NCBI GenBank assembly: GCA_035606665.1
Contig: DATNEY010000026.1
Span: 124,001 to 188,000, forward strand
Reading direction: 5' to 3'
Source: DASUGC01 sp035606665
GTDB lineage: Bacteria > Acidobacteriota > Vicinamibacteria > Vicinamibacterales > SCN-69-37
DNA: 64,000 bases
This document shows positions 53,797 to 62,700 of the stretch, piece by piece. How positions within the stretch are numbered: position 1 is the stretch's first letter; each line of letters starts with the position of its first letter. The notes below the pieces were generated by a model. It did not search any database. It was not told the DNA's origin and worked only from the letters and a program-made list of their open reading frames with translations. The translations under genes and the position numbers were made by a program.

Positions 53797-54317
53797 TGAC
53801 GGTGCGGCAACTGGTGCGCTTGTATCCGTCCCGCTGGCGGAATCGATACGGCGAGGAATTCGTAGCGGTAATCGGCGAAAGGCATCTGTCGGCGCAGCAG
53901 GCCATCGACATCATGGCCGGGGCCGTGGATGCGTGGACTTCGCCCAGCGTGCGCGCGAGCGTGCGCGGGTCGGCGGCAGAAGGCCGTAATGGCGGTAGAG
54001 GAGGAGTATCAATGATTCAGGAACTGAAGATGAAGTGCGCGACGTCGGCCCCGAGGTATACGACCAGGGACGCATTGATTTCTGCGGGCGTGTTGTTGCT
54101 GACGACGGTGATCGTGATGGGCGCCGGGATACTCGCGCGACGCGCGGGCTACGACGAACTCGCGAAGGCGACTCTCGGTGTGGCATTTCCGGCATCGCTC
54201 ATCGTGTCCATGCCGTTCATGTACCTGAAGGGCCAGTCCGCCAGGGTACAGGCGTTTTTCGTGGCGGTCCCGCTTGCGATCCTCATCGCGATCGCGTATC
54301 TCTCGACGAAGATCTGA
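53796..54317 (+). CDS. PadR-associated membrane protein
   Basis: A 173-residue protein. The N-terminal soluble part begins MTVRQLVRLYPSRWRNRYGEEFVAVIGERHLSAQQAIDIMAGAVDAW. Three hydrophobic segments follow (about 90-110, 120-140, 150-170). Its start overlaps the padR stop. The 'LYPxxWRxRYGEEF' opening is shared with the small protein encoded next. Not recognised as a named family. Presumably the target of PadR regulation. Confidence 0.75.
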   Translation: MTVRQLVRLYPSRWRNRYGEEFVAVIGERHLSAQQAIDIMAGAVDAWTSPSVRASVRGSAAEGRNGGRGGVSMIQELKMKCATSAPRYTTRDALISAGVLLLTTVIVMGAGILARRAGYDELAKATLGVAFPASLIVSMPFMYLKGQSARVQAFFVAVPLAILIAIAYLSTKI

Positions 54318-54332
54318 CGGCCAACGATTCCG

Positions 54333-54509
54333 ATGACGCGCACGTTCGCACTTCGACTGCTTCAACACTATCCGCCCGCGTGGCGCGAGCGCTACGAAGC
54401 CGAAGTGTGCGCGCTCATCGACGATTCCGGCGTGCGCGTTCGGGACCTGGCCGAGCTCATCCGCGGCCGGATCACCGAGCGCCTGCCTGCCGGCCTGAGG
54501 TGCCATTGA
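54333..54509 (+). CDS. Small 58-residue 'YPxxWRERY' protein
   Basis: ATG 54333 to TGA 54507-54509, 15 bases after the membrane protein. It begins MTRTFALRLLQHYPPAWRERYEAEVCALIDD, then DLAELIRGRITERL. Its start matches the first 45 residues of the previous protein (YP..WR.RY..E...), but it lacks the membrane part. It may be a truncated paralogue or a short interaction partner. No sign of a frameshift. Confidence 0.6.
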   Translation: MTRTFALRLLQHYPPAWRERYEAEVCALIDDSGVRVRDLAELIRGRITERLPAGLRCH

Positions 54510-54613
54510 CCCCTCGAGCACGGGGTCATTGGCCCAGATTCTCTTGAAAGCGATATCCCACGAGGGGTGAACGGCCCTGCCAACCCCTACGCCGTAACGT
54601 CGGCACCGCCCGG

Positions 54614-54675
54614 CGTACCTCGCACTCCGCAGCCGGCACTCCGCACCCCGCACTCCGCACTCGGTGCTCCGCTGG
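54614..54675. repeat. Degenerate repeat, unit GCACTCCGCA
   Basis: GCACTCCGCAGCC, GGCACTCCGCACC, CCGCACTCCGCAC, TCGGTGCTCCGC: about six copies of a 7-12 bp GCACTCC unit, in the gap before the M28 peptidase gene. The 182-base gap shows no other feature. Confidence 0.7.
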
Positions 54676-54691
54676 TCTAACATGAGCGCCC

Positions 54692-56335
54692 ATGAAGCGC
54701 TCTTCCGTCCTCATCTTCTCCGCCCTGCTCCTCATCGTCATTGGCGTTGCCGCCGCTCAGGCGCCCGAACCCGTCGACTCAGCCGCCATCGCAAAGATTC
54801 GTGACGAGGGTCTTAATAGATCTCAGGTCATGGAGACGATGTTCTGGCTGACGGACCGGTACGGGCCGCGGCTGACGGGATCCAAAGAGTTCGAAGAGGC
54901 AGGCGACTGGGCCGTGAAGCAGCTCGAGACATGGGGCGTCGCCAACGTGCGCAAGGAGCGGTTCACGTTCGGCCGCGGCTGGTCCCTCGTGAAGTTCCAC
55001 GCGACGATGACCGATCCGCGCGTGATGCCGATCATCGGCCTCCCGAAATCGTGGACGCCGGGCACGAACGGCACATTCAACGCCGACGTCGTCCGTCCGA
55101 ACGTCACGAATGCTAAGGAAGCCGAACAGTGGAAGGGCAAGCTGCGCGGCAAGATCGTGTTGACGCAGCCCGCCCGTGAAGTACGCATGCTCGAGGGGCC
55201 CGTCGTCCTTCGCTACGCCGACAACCCGAAGTGGATGGAAGAAGCATTGTCGATGCCGGCGCCGCGAGCCGGTGGAGCCGGCGCGGCAGGTGCGGGTGCC
55301 GCGGGGGCCGCCGGTGCTGGTGTCCGTGGCGGCGGGCGCGGTGGGGCCGCTGGTGGCGGTGGCGCCGCAGGCGCGCCGGCGTTCAACGTCAACACCTTCT
55401 ATAGAGAAGAGGGCGTGCTCGCGCTCTTCGATCGCGGCGGGAACAGTGACATGTCCGCCGGCGGCAGCGATCTGTCGTGGCAGACGCAGCGCGTGGACGG
55501 CGGCACGATCTTCGTGCAGTCCGGCGGTTCGCCGACGGCCGATCCCGCAGGCATCCTCCCGCAGGTCACGCTCGCGGTCGAGCACTACAACCGCATGATC
55601 CGCCTGCTCGAACACAACACGCCGGTGAAGGTGGAGCTCAACATCGAAGTCGCGACGCGCCCTGAGCCTGAAACGCAGCCCAACGGCTTCAACGTCGTCG
55701 GTGAAATCCCCGGTACGGACAAGAAAGATGAGATCGTCGTCATCGGCGCGCACTTCGACTCGTGGCACGGCGGCACCGGCGCCACCGACAACGCGGCCGG
55801 CTCCGCCGCGATGATGGAAGTGCTTCGCATCCTCAAGGCGGCGAAACTGCAGCCACGCCGCACCGTGCGCATCGGCCTCTGGGGCGCCGAAGAAGGCGGC
55901 CTGCTCGGCTCGCAGGCCTACGTCCGCGAGCATCTCGGTACGCGCGAAGCGCCGAAGCCGGAGCTCGCTAAGACGACGGCGTACTTCAATCTGGATAACG
56001 GCACGGGCAAGATCCGGGGCATCTGGATGCAGAGCAACCCGGCCGTGAAGCCCATCTTCGACGCGTGGGTGCGGCCGTTGAAGGATCTCGGTGTCGAGAT
56101 TCTCGGGCCGCGATCGGTCTCGCAGACGGATCACACGCGGTTCGACACGGTCGGTGTCCCGGCGTTCCAGTTCGTCCAGGAGCGGTACGAGTACAACTCG
56201 CGCACGCACCACTCGAACATGGACGTCTACGACCGCGTCCAGGCCGCGGACATGAAGCAGATCGCGACCGTCGCGGCCGTGTTCGTCTGGCAGTCGGCGA
56301 ATCGCGACACGTTGCTGCCACGAAAAGCGCAATAG
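54692..56335 (+). CDS. Exported M28-family aminopeptidase
   Basis: A 547-residue zinc peptidase. Signal peptide 1-22. A PA-like insertion domain lies in the middle and carries a Gly/Ala-rich stretch of about 40 residues (about 190-230). M28 core: VVIGAHFDSWHGGTGATDNAAGSAAMM (about 350; His and bridging Asp), GAEEGGLLGS (Glu about 400), and the C-terminal QTDHTRFDTVGVPAFQF with its zinc His. Periplasmic or secreted; removes N-terminal residues from peptides. Stop TAG lies next to a GGAG-headed hairpin. Confidence 0.88.
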   Translation: MKRSSVLIFSALLLIVIGVAAAQAPEPVDSAAIAKIRDEGLNRSQVMETMFWLTDRYGPRLTGSKEFEEAGDWAVKQLETWGVANVRKERFTFGRGWSLVKFHATMTDPRVMPIIGLPKSWTPGTNGTFNADVVRPNVTNAKEAEQWKGKLRGKIVLTQPAREVRMLEGPVVLRYADNPKWMEEALSMPAPRAGGAGAAGAGAAGAAGAGVRGGGRGGAAGGGGAAGAPAFNVNTFYREEGVLALFDRGGNSDMSAGGSDLSWQTQRVDGGTIFVQSGGSPTADPAGILPQVTLAVEHYNRMIRLLEHNTPVKVELNIEVATRPEPETQPNGFNVVGEIPGTDKKDEIVVIGAHFDSWHGGTGATDNAAGSAAMMEVLRILKAAKLQPRRTVRIGLWGAEEGGLLGSQAYVREHLGTREAPKPELAKTTAYFNLDNGTGKIRGIWMQSNPAVKPIFDAWVRPLKDLGVEILGPRSVSQTDHTRFDTVGVPAFQFVQERYEYNSRTHHSNMDVYDRVQAADMKQIATVAAVFVWQSANRDTLLPRKAQ

Positions 56336-56338
56336 GAG

Positions 56339-56358
56339 GCCGGTGCTTGAGACCCGGC
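56339..56358. repeat. Degraded GCCGGNNCT hairpin
   Basis: GCCGGTGCT-TG-AGACCCGGC: same geometry as the family with two mismatched arm positions. Preceded by GGAG in place of GTAG, right after the M28 stop. Confidence 0.55.
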
Positions 56359-56369
56359 GAGGTGCATAG

Positions 56370-56801
56370 ATGGCGATGAAAGCGTTCAAGCTCGGCTGCT
56401 ACCTGGCGTTCTTCACCGCCGCGCTGCACATGGTCGGCGCGCACATCGTTCCGGCGGTGAGTCCGCCCGTTCCGTCCAGCGACGCCGAGCGCCAATTGCT
56501 CGACATGATGTCGACCGTTCATCTCGGTTTGCCTGGCGCTCCGAATCGCACGATGTTCGAGATGCTCAACGGCTTCAGCCTGCTGATGAGCCTGCATCTC
56601 GCGCTGACAGGCGGCATCGGCATCCTCATCGCGCGCCGCGGCGTCGGCGATCCGATGTTCATGAAGGCCTCCGCTCGCACGTTCGCCGCCGCCTACCTCG
56701 TCGCGTTCGTGATCTCCCTGATGCACTTCTTCGTGATCCCGAGCGCCACCTTCGCCGCGATCGCGCTGGCCTTCACGATCGCGAGTGTGAAGAAGACGTA
56801 G
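56370..56801 (+). CDS. Small four-helix membrane protein
   Basis: A 143-residue protein with about four transmembrane segments (about 10-30, 70-95, 105-122, 125-140), and a loop SPPVPSSDAERQLLDMMSTVHLGLPGAPNRTMFEMLNGFS. Similar small proteins of unknown function occur in several phyla. ATG 56370 after a weak ribosome site. Stop TAG is provided by the head of a GTAGGCCGG repeat. Confidence 0.65.
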   Translation: MAMKAFKLGCYLAFFTAALHMVGAHIVPAVSPPVPSSDAERQLLDMMSTVHLGLPGAPNRTMFEMLNGFSLLMSLHLALTGGIGILIARRGVGDPMFMKASARTFAAAYLVAFVISLMHFFVIPSATFAAIALAFTIASVKKT

Positions 56802-56820
56802 GCCGGAGCTGTAGGCCGGC
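56798..56820. repeat. Imperfect GTAGGCCGG hairpin
   Basis: GTAGGCCGGAGCT-GTAGGCCGGC: two GTAGGCCGG half-sites, the first overlapping the stop of the small membrane protein. A partial member of the GTAG-headed family. Confidence 0.5.
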
Positions 56821-56823
56821 GTT

Positions 56824-59742
56824 TCATAGCAGCTTCCGTATGTGCTCCTTGTACCTCGTGTAGATCCACGAGATCCCCAGCAGCACAAGCCCCAGCACCA
56901 CGAACGAGAAGATCCGCGGCAGCGGCTCCAGCTCTCGCAGGTCGTAGAAGAACACCTTCAGGAGACAGCCCAGCAATAGCGTCATGCCCGACAGGCGCAT
57001 GACGCGCTCGCGCGCTCCGAGGCCGACGGTCATCACGCCAAGTCCCTGCATCGCAAGCATCAGGGTCGCGAGTGACGGGCGGGCCTGGGTGACGATGACG
57101 GCCGCAAGCGTAGCGGAAGTGGCCGCCAGCAGGCCGGTGATCGCGTTGTTCTCGGCGTCGCGAGCCTGATCCGACAGGTGGATCCCTTTCAAGAGGCGTC
57201 GCGATGTCAGGGCCGCAGCGTAGACCGCGATCAGGCACGCGACGAGCCACGCGATGGTCGTTGAGGTTGCATCCGCTTCGCCAAACACCGGCTCGCTCGC
57301 GTGAACGACACCGAGCACGAGCATGGCGTAGCCCTGCCAGCGCTGGCCGAGTCGGTGTCTGTAGAAGCCGAGCGCTGCGAGGACTATTCCTGTTGCCACC
57401 CACGCAGGCGCGACCAGGTCCAGCGGGAGTACGCGGTACTTCCAGAGCGCGAATGACGCCGTCGCCGCCACCGTCAAGAGCGTGGTGACGGCTTCTTCGC
57501 CTGATTCTTTGTTGGCGTCCCTTCCGCCCACATAGCTCGCGGCGTACATCGCGGCAATCACGATTGCGCCGGCCGCTATCTCGGTCGTCGACTCGGGCGC
57601 ACGATCGAACAGCGGACTGATCTGCCTGAACGCCGCAAACACTGCGATGACGTAGCCCAGCCATCGCGGTGCGGCGTAACGTTTCCAGGCGCCAAGCGCC
57701 ACGAACGCGATGCCGGTCATCGCCCACGCAGGTCCGACGACATTCGGCGACAACACCCGCCACTCGAACACCATCGTCAGTGCGGCCGCCAGCGCACCGG
57801 CGACACCCGCCGCCACGTGGGCCGCCGGCACAGGGCGTGGGCCGCTGAACCGGAGCAGGCGGATCGCGCTGAACGCGCAGATCGCGATCGCCGGTGGAAG
57901 CACGAGCCAGTCGTCAGTCGCCGACGGCGCCGGTCCCCATGGGCCGAGGGTGCCGTCGGCGCCAGCCGTGAGGAAGGCCGCCAGCGTCGCGTAGCCGGCG
58001 ACCGCGCCGAGCGTGTACGACTGCAGCGTGTACTCGTGATCGCGCCGCAGGCCGGTTTCGAGAAGTACGAGCGTGAGGATCCAGCAGGCCAGGACGAAGT
58101 GCGCGGGCACGAACACCGTCCACGCAACGAGCGCGAGCATGGCGGTGGCCGCCCACGTGTAGCCCGGCTCCAGCCACAGCGCAGGCCGGTTCTTGATCCG
58201 GATCGACTCACGATTCGCGTACCAGATCAATGCGACGAGAATCGTCGCGACGGCCTCGGTCGGCAGTCCCATTCCAATGAGTCGGCCGCGTCCGATAATG
58301 CACAGCGCGGTGGCGACCGTTACCAGCGGGGCGACGAGCGACGCCATGCGCCGAAGCCAGCGATCCGACAGCGTCAGCGCTGCAACGAAGAGCAGCTGAG
58401 TCTCGAGCAGCCAGCCGAGTGGAATGCGAACGCCTTTGAAGCGCAGCAGGATTCCGATGCCGAAGAGTAGCGAGGCCATCGCTGTCGCGGCATGCGACAC
58501 GTCGAAGGGACGCTCAGTCTCGGCGAGCGCGCGACGTTCAGGCAGAAGCCACGCGCGAACGATGGCGCTGACGATGTACGCGGCCCCGGTTCCGAACATC
58601 AGGGTGGATCGCAGTTCGGGGTGCGTCCCGGGTGAGATGACGACGATCGATCCCAGGAACCCCGCCGCATTCAGCGCGAGCATCGACACCTGGAAGGGTG
58701 CGCCGTCGGGATTCTCGAGTCTGCGTAACCGCAGGCCGATGAGATCGGCAATCTCGAACGTCAACCAATACGTCGCGAGCGTCGCGTAGGGCAGCGTGGA
58801 TGAGGGGGCCATCGCGCCGCCAGGGAACACCTGGCTGCGCAGGATGAAGACGCCGTACGTCGCCGCGATTCCGAGCACGGAAATCGCCGGCCAGCCGAGG
58901 CGCTGCGACACGACGAGGACCGCCATCGCAAGCGGCACGGACGCTGCCAACGAGAAGCCCGAGAGCGGTGACAGCGCCAGCGTCGAGTACGCGACCACGA
59001 ACGCGAGCGAGGTCACGACCTGCGACCGGTAGCGAAGTGAATGGGCGATCATGCCGGCCGCAACCGACAGGAGCAGCGCGCCGGCCACGAGATCGCTCTC
59101 GATGAGCTTCGCGGCGGGCACGTCGTGCATCGCGAAGGTCGTGAAATAGATGCCGGCCCAGCCGCCGGCGATGAGACCGTAGGCGTAGTTGCGGAACCTG
59201 TCCCCCCGCTCGAGCCAAACGCCGACTCCAAGGATCGCGCCGCTGAGCACGTACCCGATTGCAATGCGCCCGGCCGGTCCCATGAGCGGGAACGAGTAGG
59301 CGACAAGCAGCGCGATGCCGATCACCAGCGTCAGCACGCCGATCTTGTTCAGCCACGACGTACCGACGGTGATCTCCCAGGATTCCCTGGATTCTGCGGG
59401 TTCCTTGGGTGCCGCAGGCACGACGATCGGTACTGGGACGGGTGTCGCCAGCGGCAATGGAGTCGGGACAGGGCGTGGCGCCGGCGCGGGTCTTGGCGGC
59501 GCCGGCGGTGGTGTGGGACGCGACACTGGCGCGGACACCGGTTCCTCGTAGGCCGGCCCTTTAGGGCCGGCGGGTGCGCCGGGGCTGAAGCCCCGGCCTC
59601 CACCGGCGGGTGCCGCCGCTGTCGCCGCGTCGGCGGCGTTCACGACAATCCGATGCAGGTGCTCGACGCGCTCCGACAGGCTCGAGATGCGCATCCACAG
59701 CCAGATCACGAACACAACGAGCACAAGGACCACGAGTTCCAT
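56824..59742 (-). CDS. DUF2339 large multi-pass membrane protein
   Basis: A 972-residue protein. One N-terminal helix and a short coiled coil (SLSERVEHLHRIV), then a Pro/Ala-rich linker (about 45-130), then more than 20 hydrophobic segments to the C-terminus (begins SWLNKIGVLTLVIGIALLVAY, ends YTRYKEHIRKLL). Resembles DUF2339 proteins, whose function is unknown. Two hairpin repeats sit in the linker (residues about 49-64). ATG 59742 has GGAGG upstream. It follows the LplT-PlsC-synthetase gene by 14 bases, so they are probably co-transcribed. Confidence 0.82.
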   Translation of the reverse strand: MELVVLVLVVFVIWLWMRISSLSERVEHLHRIVVNAADAATAAAPAGGGRGFSPGAPAGPKGPAYEEPVSAPVSRPTPPPAPPRPAPAPRPVPTPLPLATPVPVPIVVPAAPKEPAESRESWEITVGTSWLNKIGVLTLVIGIALLVAYSFPLMGPAGRIAIGYVLSGAILGVGVWLERGDRFRNYAYGLIAGGWAGIYFTTFAMHDVPAAKLIESDLVAGALLLSVAAGMIAHSLRYRSQVVTSLAFVVAYSTLALSPLSGFSLAASVPLAMAVLVVSQRLGWPAISVLGIAATYGVFILRSQVFPGGAMAPSSTLPYATLATYWLTFEIADLIGLRLRRLENPDGAPFQVSMLALNAAGFLGSIVVISPGTHPELRSTLMFGTGAAYIVSAIVRAWLLPERRALAETERPFDVSHAATAMASLLFGIGILLRFKGVRIPLGWLLETQLLFVAALTLSDRWLRRMASLVAPLVTVATALCIIGRGRLIGMGLPTEAVATILVALIWYANRESIRIKNRPALWLEPGYTWAATAMLALVAWTVFVPAHFVLACWILTLVLLETGLRRDHEYTLQSYTLGAVAGYATLAAFLTAGADGTLGPWGPAPSATDDWLVLPPAIAICAFSAIRLLRFSGPRPVPAAHVAAGVAGALAAALTMVFEWRVLSPNVVGPAWAMTGIAFVALGAWKRYAAPRWLGYVIAVFAAFRQISPLFDRAPESTTEIAAGAIVIAAMYAASYVGGRDANKESGEEAVTTLLTVAATASFALWKYRVLPLDLVAPAWVATGIVLAALGFYRHRLGQRWQGYAMLVLGVVHASEPVFGEADATSTTIAWLVACLIAVYAAALTSRRLLKGIHLSDQARDAENNAITGLLAATSATLAAVIVTQARPSLATLMLAMQGLGVMTVGLGARERVMRLSGMTLLLGCLLKVFFYDLRELEPLPRIFSFVVLGLVLLGISWIYTRYKEHIRKLL
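59548..59597. repeat. Two GCCGGNNCT hairpins in the DUF2339 linker
   Basis: GTAG at 59548-59551, then GCCGGCCCT-TT-AGGGCCGGC (59552-59571). A second unit follows, GCCGGGGCT-GA-AGCCCCGGC (59578-59597). Both have perfect 9-bp arms and a 2-base loop, and lie in frame. Confidence 0.85.
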
Positions 59743-59756
59743 GGAGTCCTCCAGAA

Positions 59757-62700
59757 CTACTGACGAGCGACTGCTTCGGCGGCGCGGTCGAGCGCCATCT
59801 GCTTCAACCGGCGCAGATCGACCTTGCCGGTGCCGAGCGTGGGGATTTCAGGGATCTGCACCAGATGTTCGCGTTTGGGCAGCCAGAGCCGCGGCAGGTC
59901 GGTCGCGCAGAGCTTCTCCCAGAGGTCGTCGGCCGTCACGTCGGCCCGTGTGTAGAACGCGACCAGGCGCTCGCCGCGGGCGGCGTCGGGAACGGCCGTC
60001 ACGGCGCTGCAGAGATCGCCGAGCGTGCCGTTGATCGCTTCTTCGATCCTCAGATGCGGCACCATCTCGCCGCCGATCTTGCTGAAGCGCGACAGCCGAT
60101 CGGTGATGAAGATGAAGCCCTCTTCGTCCATCATCGCGATGTCGCCGGTGACGTACCAGCCGTCGCGCATGACTTCCGCTGTCTTCTCCGGCTGCGCGAG
60201 GTAACCCTGCATCATGTTCGGGCCCTTTACGAGCAGCAATCCAGGCTTGTCGAAGATTGGACCTTCACCTGTTTCCTGGTCCACGATCTTGGCCGCGACG
60301 CCAGGAATCGGATGGCCGACCGATCCGAACTTGGTGCCGGTCTGCTTGTCCTTGCCGTACTGCACGTTGGGCCGGTTCACCGCGACGACCGGCGACATCT
60401 CCGTGCAGCCGTAGCCCTCGAGCAGCGGCAATCCAAACTGCTGCTCGAACGTCGTCGCCAGCGGCTCGCGCAGTTTTTCCGCACCGACGATCGCGTACTT
60501 GAGGTTCGAGAACTGCTCCGGCGTGCAGCGGCGCAGGTACGAGTTGCAGAACGTCGGCGTGCTGATGAGCATGCTGGCGCGGTACTCACCCGCGAGCTCG
60601 CCGACAGTCTTCGCGTCCATCGGATTCGGGTGATACGCGGCGCTCGCACCTTGAAGCAGTGGGAACCACATCGTGCCCGTAAAGCCGAATGAATGGAAGA
60701 ACGGCAGCACGCCGATGAAGCAGTCCGACGGCTCCATGGGGAAGATCTGGTCCAGGCTGTCCACGTTTGCGAGGACGTTCGCATGCGACAGCACGACGCC
60801 CTTCGGAATGCCCGTGCTGCCGCTCGAGAAAATGACCGTCGCCGTCGAGTCCGTCGTCTTGGCGAACCTGTGAAGCCACTGCAGCAGCCAGACCGGCAAC
60901 AGGCGCGAGGACACGAGCGCGATCGCCTTGTCCAGACCGCTGAATTCGTCCCGCAGGTCCTCGAGGAACACCATGCCCGGCATTTCCTCGATGCCCGCCT
61001 TGGCCAGGAACCGCTTCGACGTGATGATGGTCGCGATGCCGGCCTGATTGATCGCCGCCCGCATCGCTTCCGCGCCGATCGTGAAGTTGAGATTGACGGG
61101 CACGCGGCCTGCCAGGAGCGTGGCGATGTTCGCCAGCGCACCGCCGACCGACGCCGGCAACAGCAGCCCAACATGCTCCTGACTGCGCGTACGGCGATCG
61201 ATCGCGCCCGCGAGTAGCCGCGCGCCGACAAGCGTGCGGCCGAATGTCAGCTTTTGACCCGTGCTGTCCGCGATCGCCCGATGGCTCCACCGTCGCCGGG
61301 CCACGCGGATGAACTCCGTGTGCAGCAGATGAGACGACGCCCGGCGATGTTTCATCGCCTCGGCGCCGAGCTCCATGATGGCCAGCCGCGCCAGGGGCGC
61401 CGTGGTGGTCGACGGCAACGGCTTGCCGAATGCGACCGTGACCGGGCGCGGGAACCGCTCCGGCATTTTCCAGAAGAACTTGCCGCGCTTGAAGCTGAAC
61501 ACGCTGCCCCAGACGCGATCGAGATACACCGGGATGATCGGCACGTCGAGGCCGGCGACGATGCGCTCAAAGCCGCGCTTGAAGGGCAGAAGGTTGCCCG
61601 TGCGGCTCACGGCGCCCTCGACGAAGATGCAGACAACGTGACCGGCGGCGAGCTCCGCGCGGGCGCGATCGAGCGCCGCGGTGACTTCGGACTTGCTGCC
61701 GGCGGTAACCGGGATGGCATGCAGCCGCTTCAGGATCCAGTGGATGCCGGGCTGCCGGAAGTGCGGGCCGTAGACGAGGAATCGGACGAACCTCTGCACG
61801 CACGCGCCGACGAGCGCGCCGTCGACCATCGAAATGTGGTTGCAGATAATGAGCGCCGGACCGTTGAGCGGGATGTTCGGCTTGCCGACGATCTTGATGC
61901 GGTAGGACGTGTGCGCAATCATCCACAGCACGAACCGCACTGCGAAGTCCGGAAGTATCGCCAGGATGTAGATCGTCGAAAGCAGCGTGAAGCCGCCGGC
62001 GATCGCCAGGATCGTGCTGGCCGACAGCGCCATCCGATCGCCCAGCACGTACAGGACGAACGAAGCGATCAGGATGCCGACGGTGTTGACGACGTTGTTC
62101 GTCGCCAGGACGCGGCCCTTCTCATCGTCGCTCGGCTTCTGTTGGAGGAGTGCGTTCAGCGGGACGGCGAACCAGCCGCCGAAGAATCCCGTGCAAGCGA
62201 GCGCGACCGCGCAGAGCCAGTAGTTCGGGACGGCCCACACGAGCATCAGGCTGAACGCGCCCATGCCGAGGGCGCCGATTGGGACGAGGCCGAGCTCGAT
62301 CTTGTCGCCGGAGAGGCGGCCGGCCGCGAGACTGCCGAGACCAATGCCGATCGCGAGTGCCGTGAAGAGTCGCGTGGACTCGGCTTCGCCGACGCCGAGC
62401 TCGTGCAGGCCCAGCGGCACAACGGCGAGTTGCACCAAGGCTCCGACGAACCAGAAGAACGAGATGCCGACCACCGTCATCGCCAGGTTGCGATCGGCGA
62501 AGAGACGGCGCGTGCCTTGAAACACCTCGCTCACGGGATTGAACGAGAGCCGCGCGCCGTGTTTCGACGCGGCCGTCGCGGGAATGCCGTAACTCGTGAT
62601 GGTTCCGGCAATTGCGATCGCGATCAGCAGACTGCCCGTGAGCCACGGATCGCCGCGCCAGGCGACGAACAACTCGCCGCCGAGCACCGTGCCGAGGACG

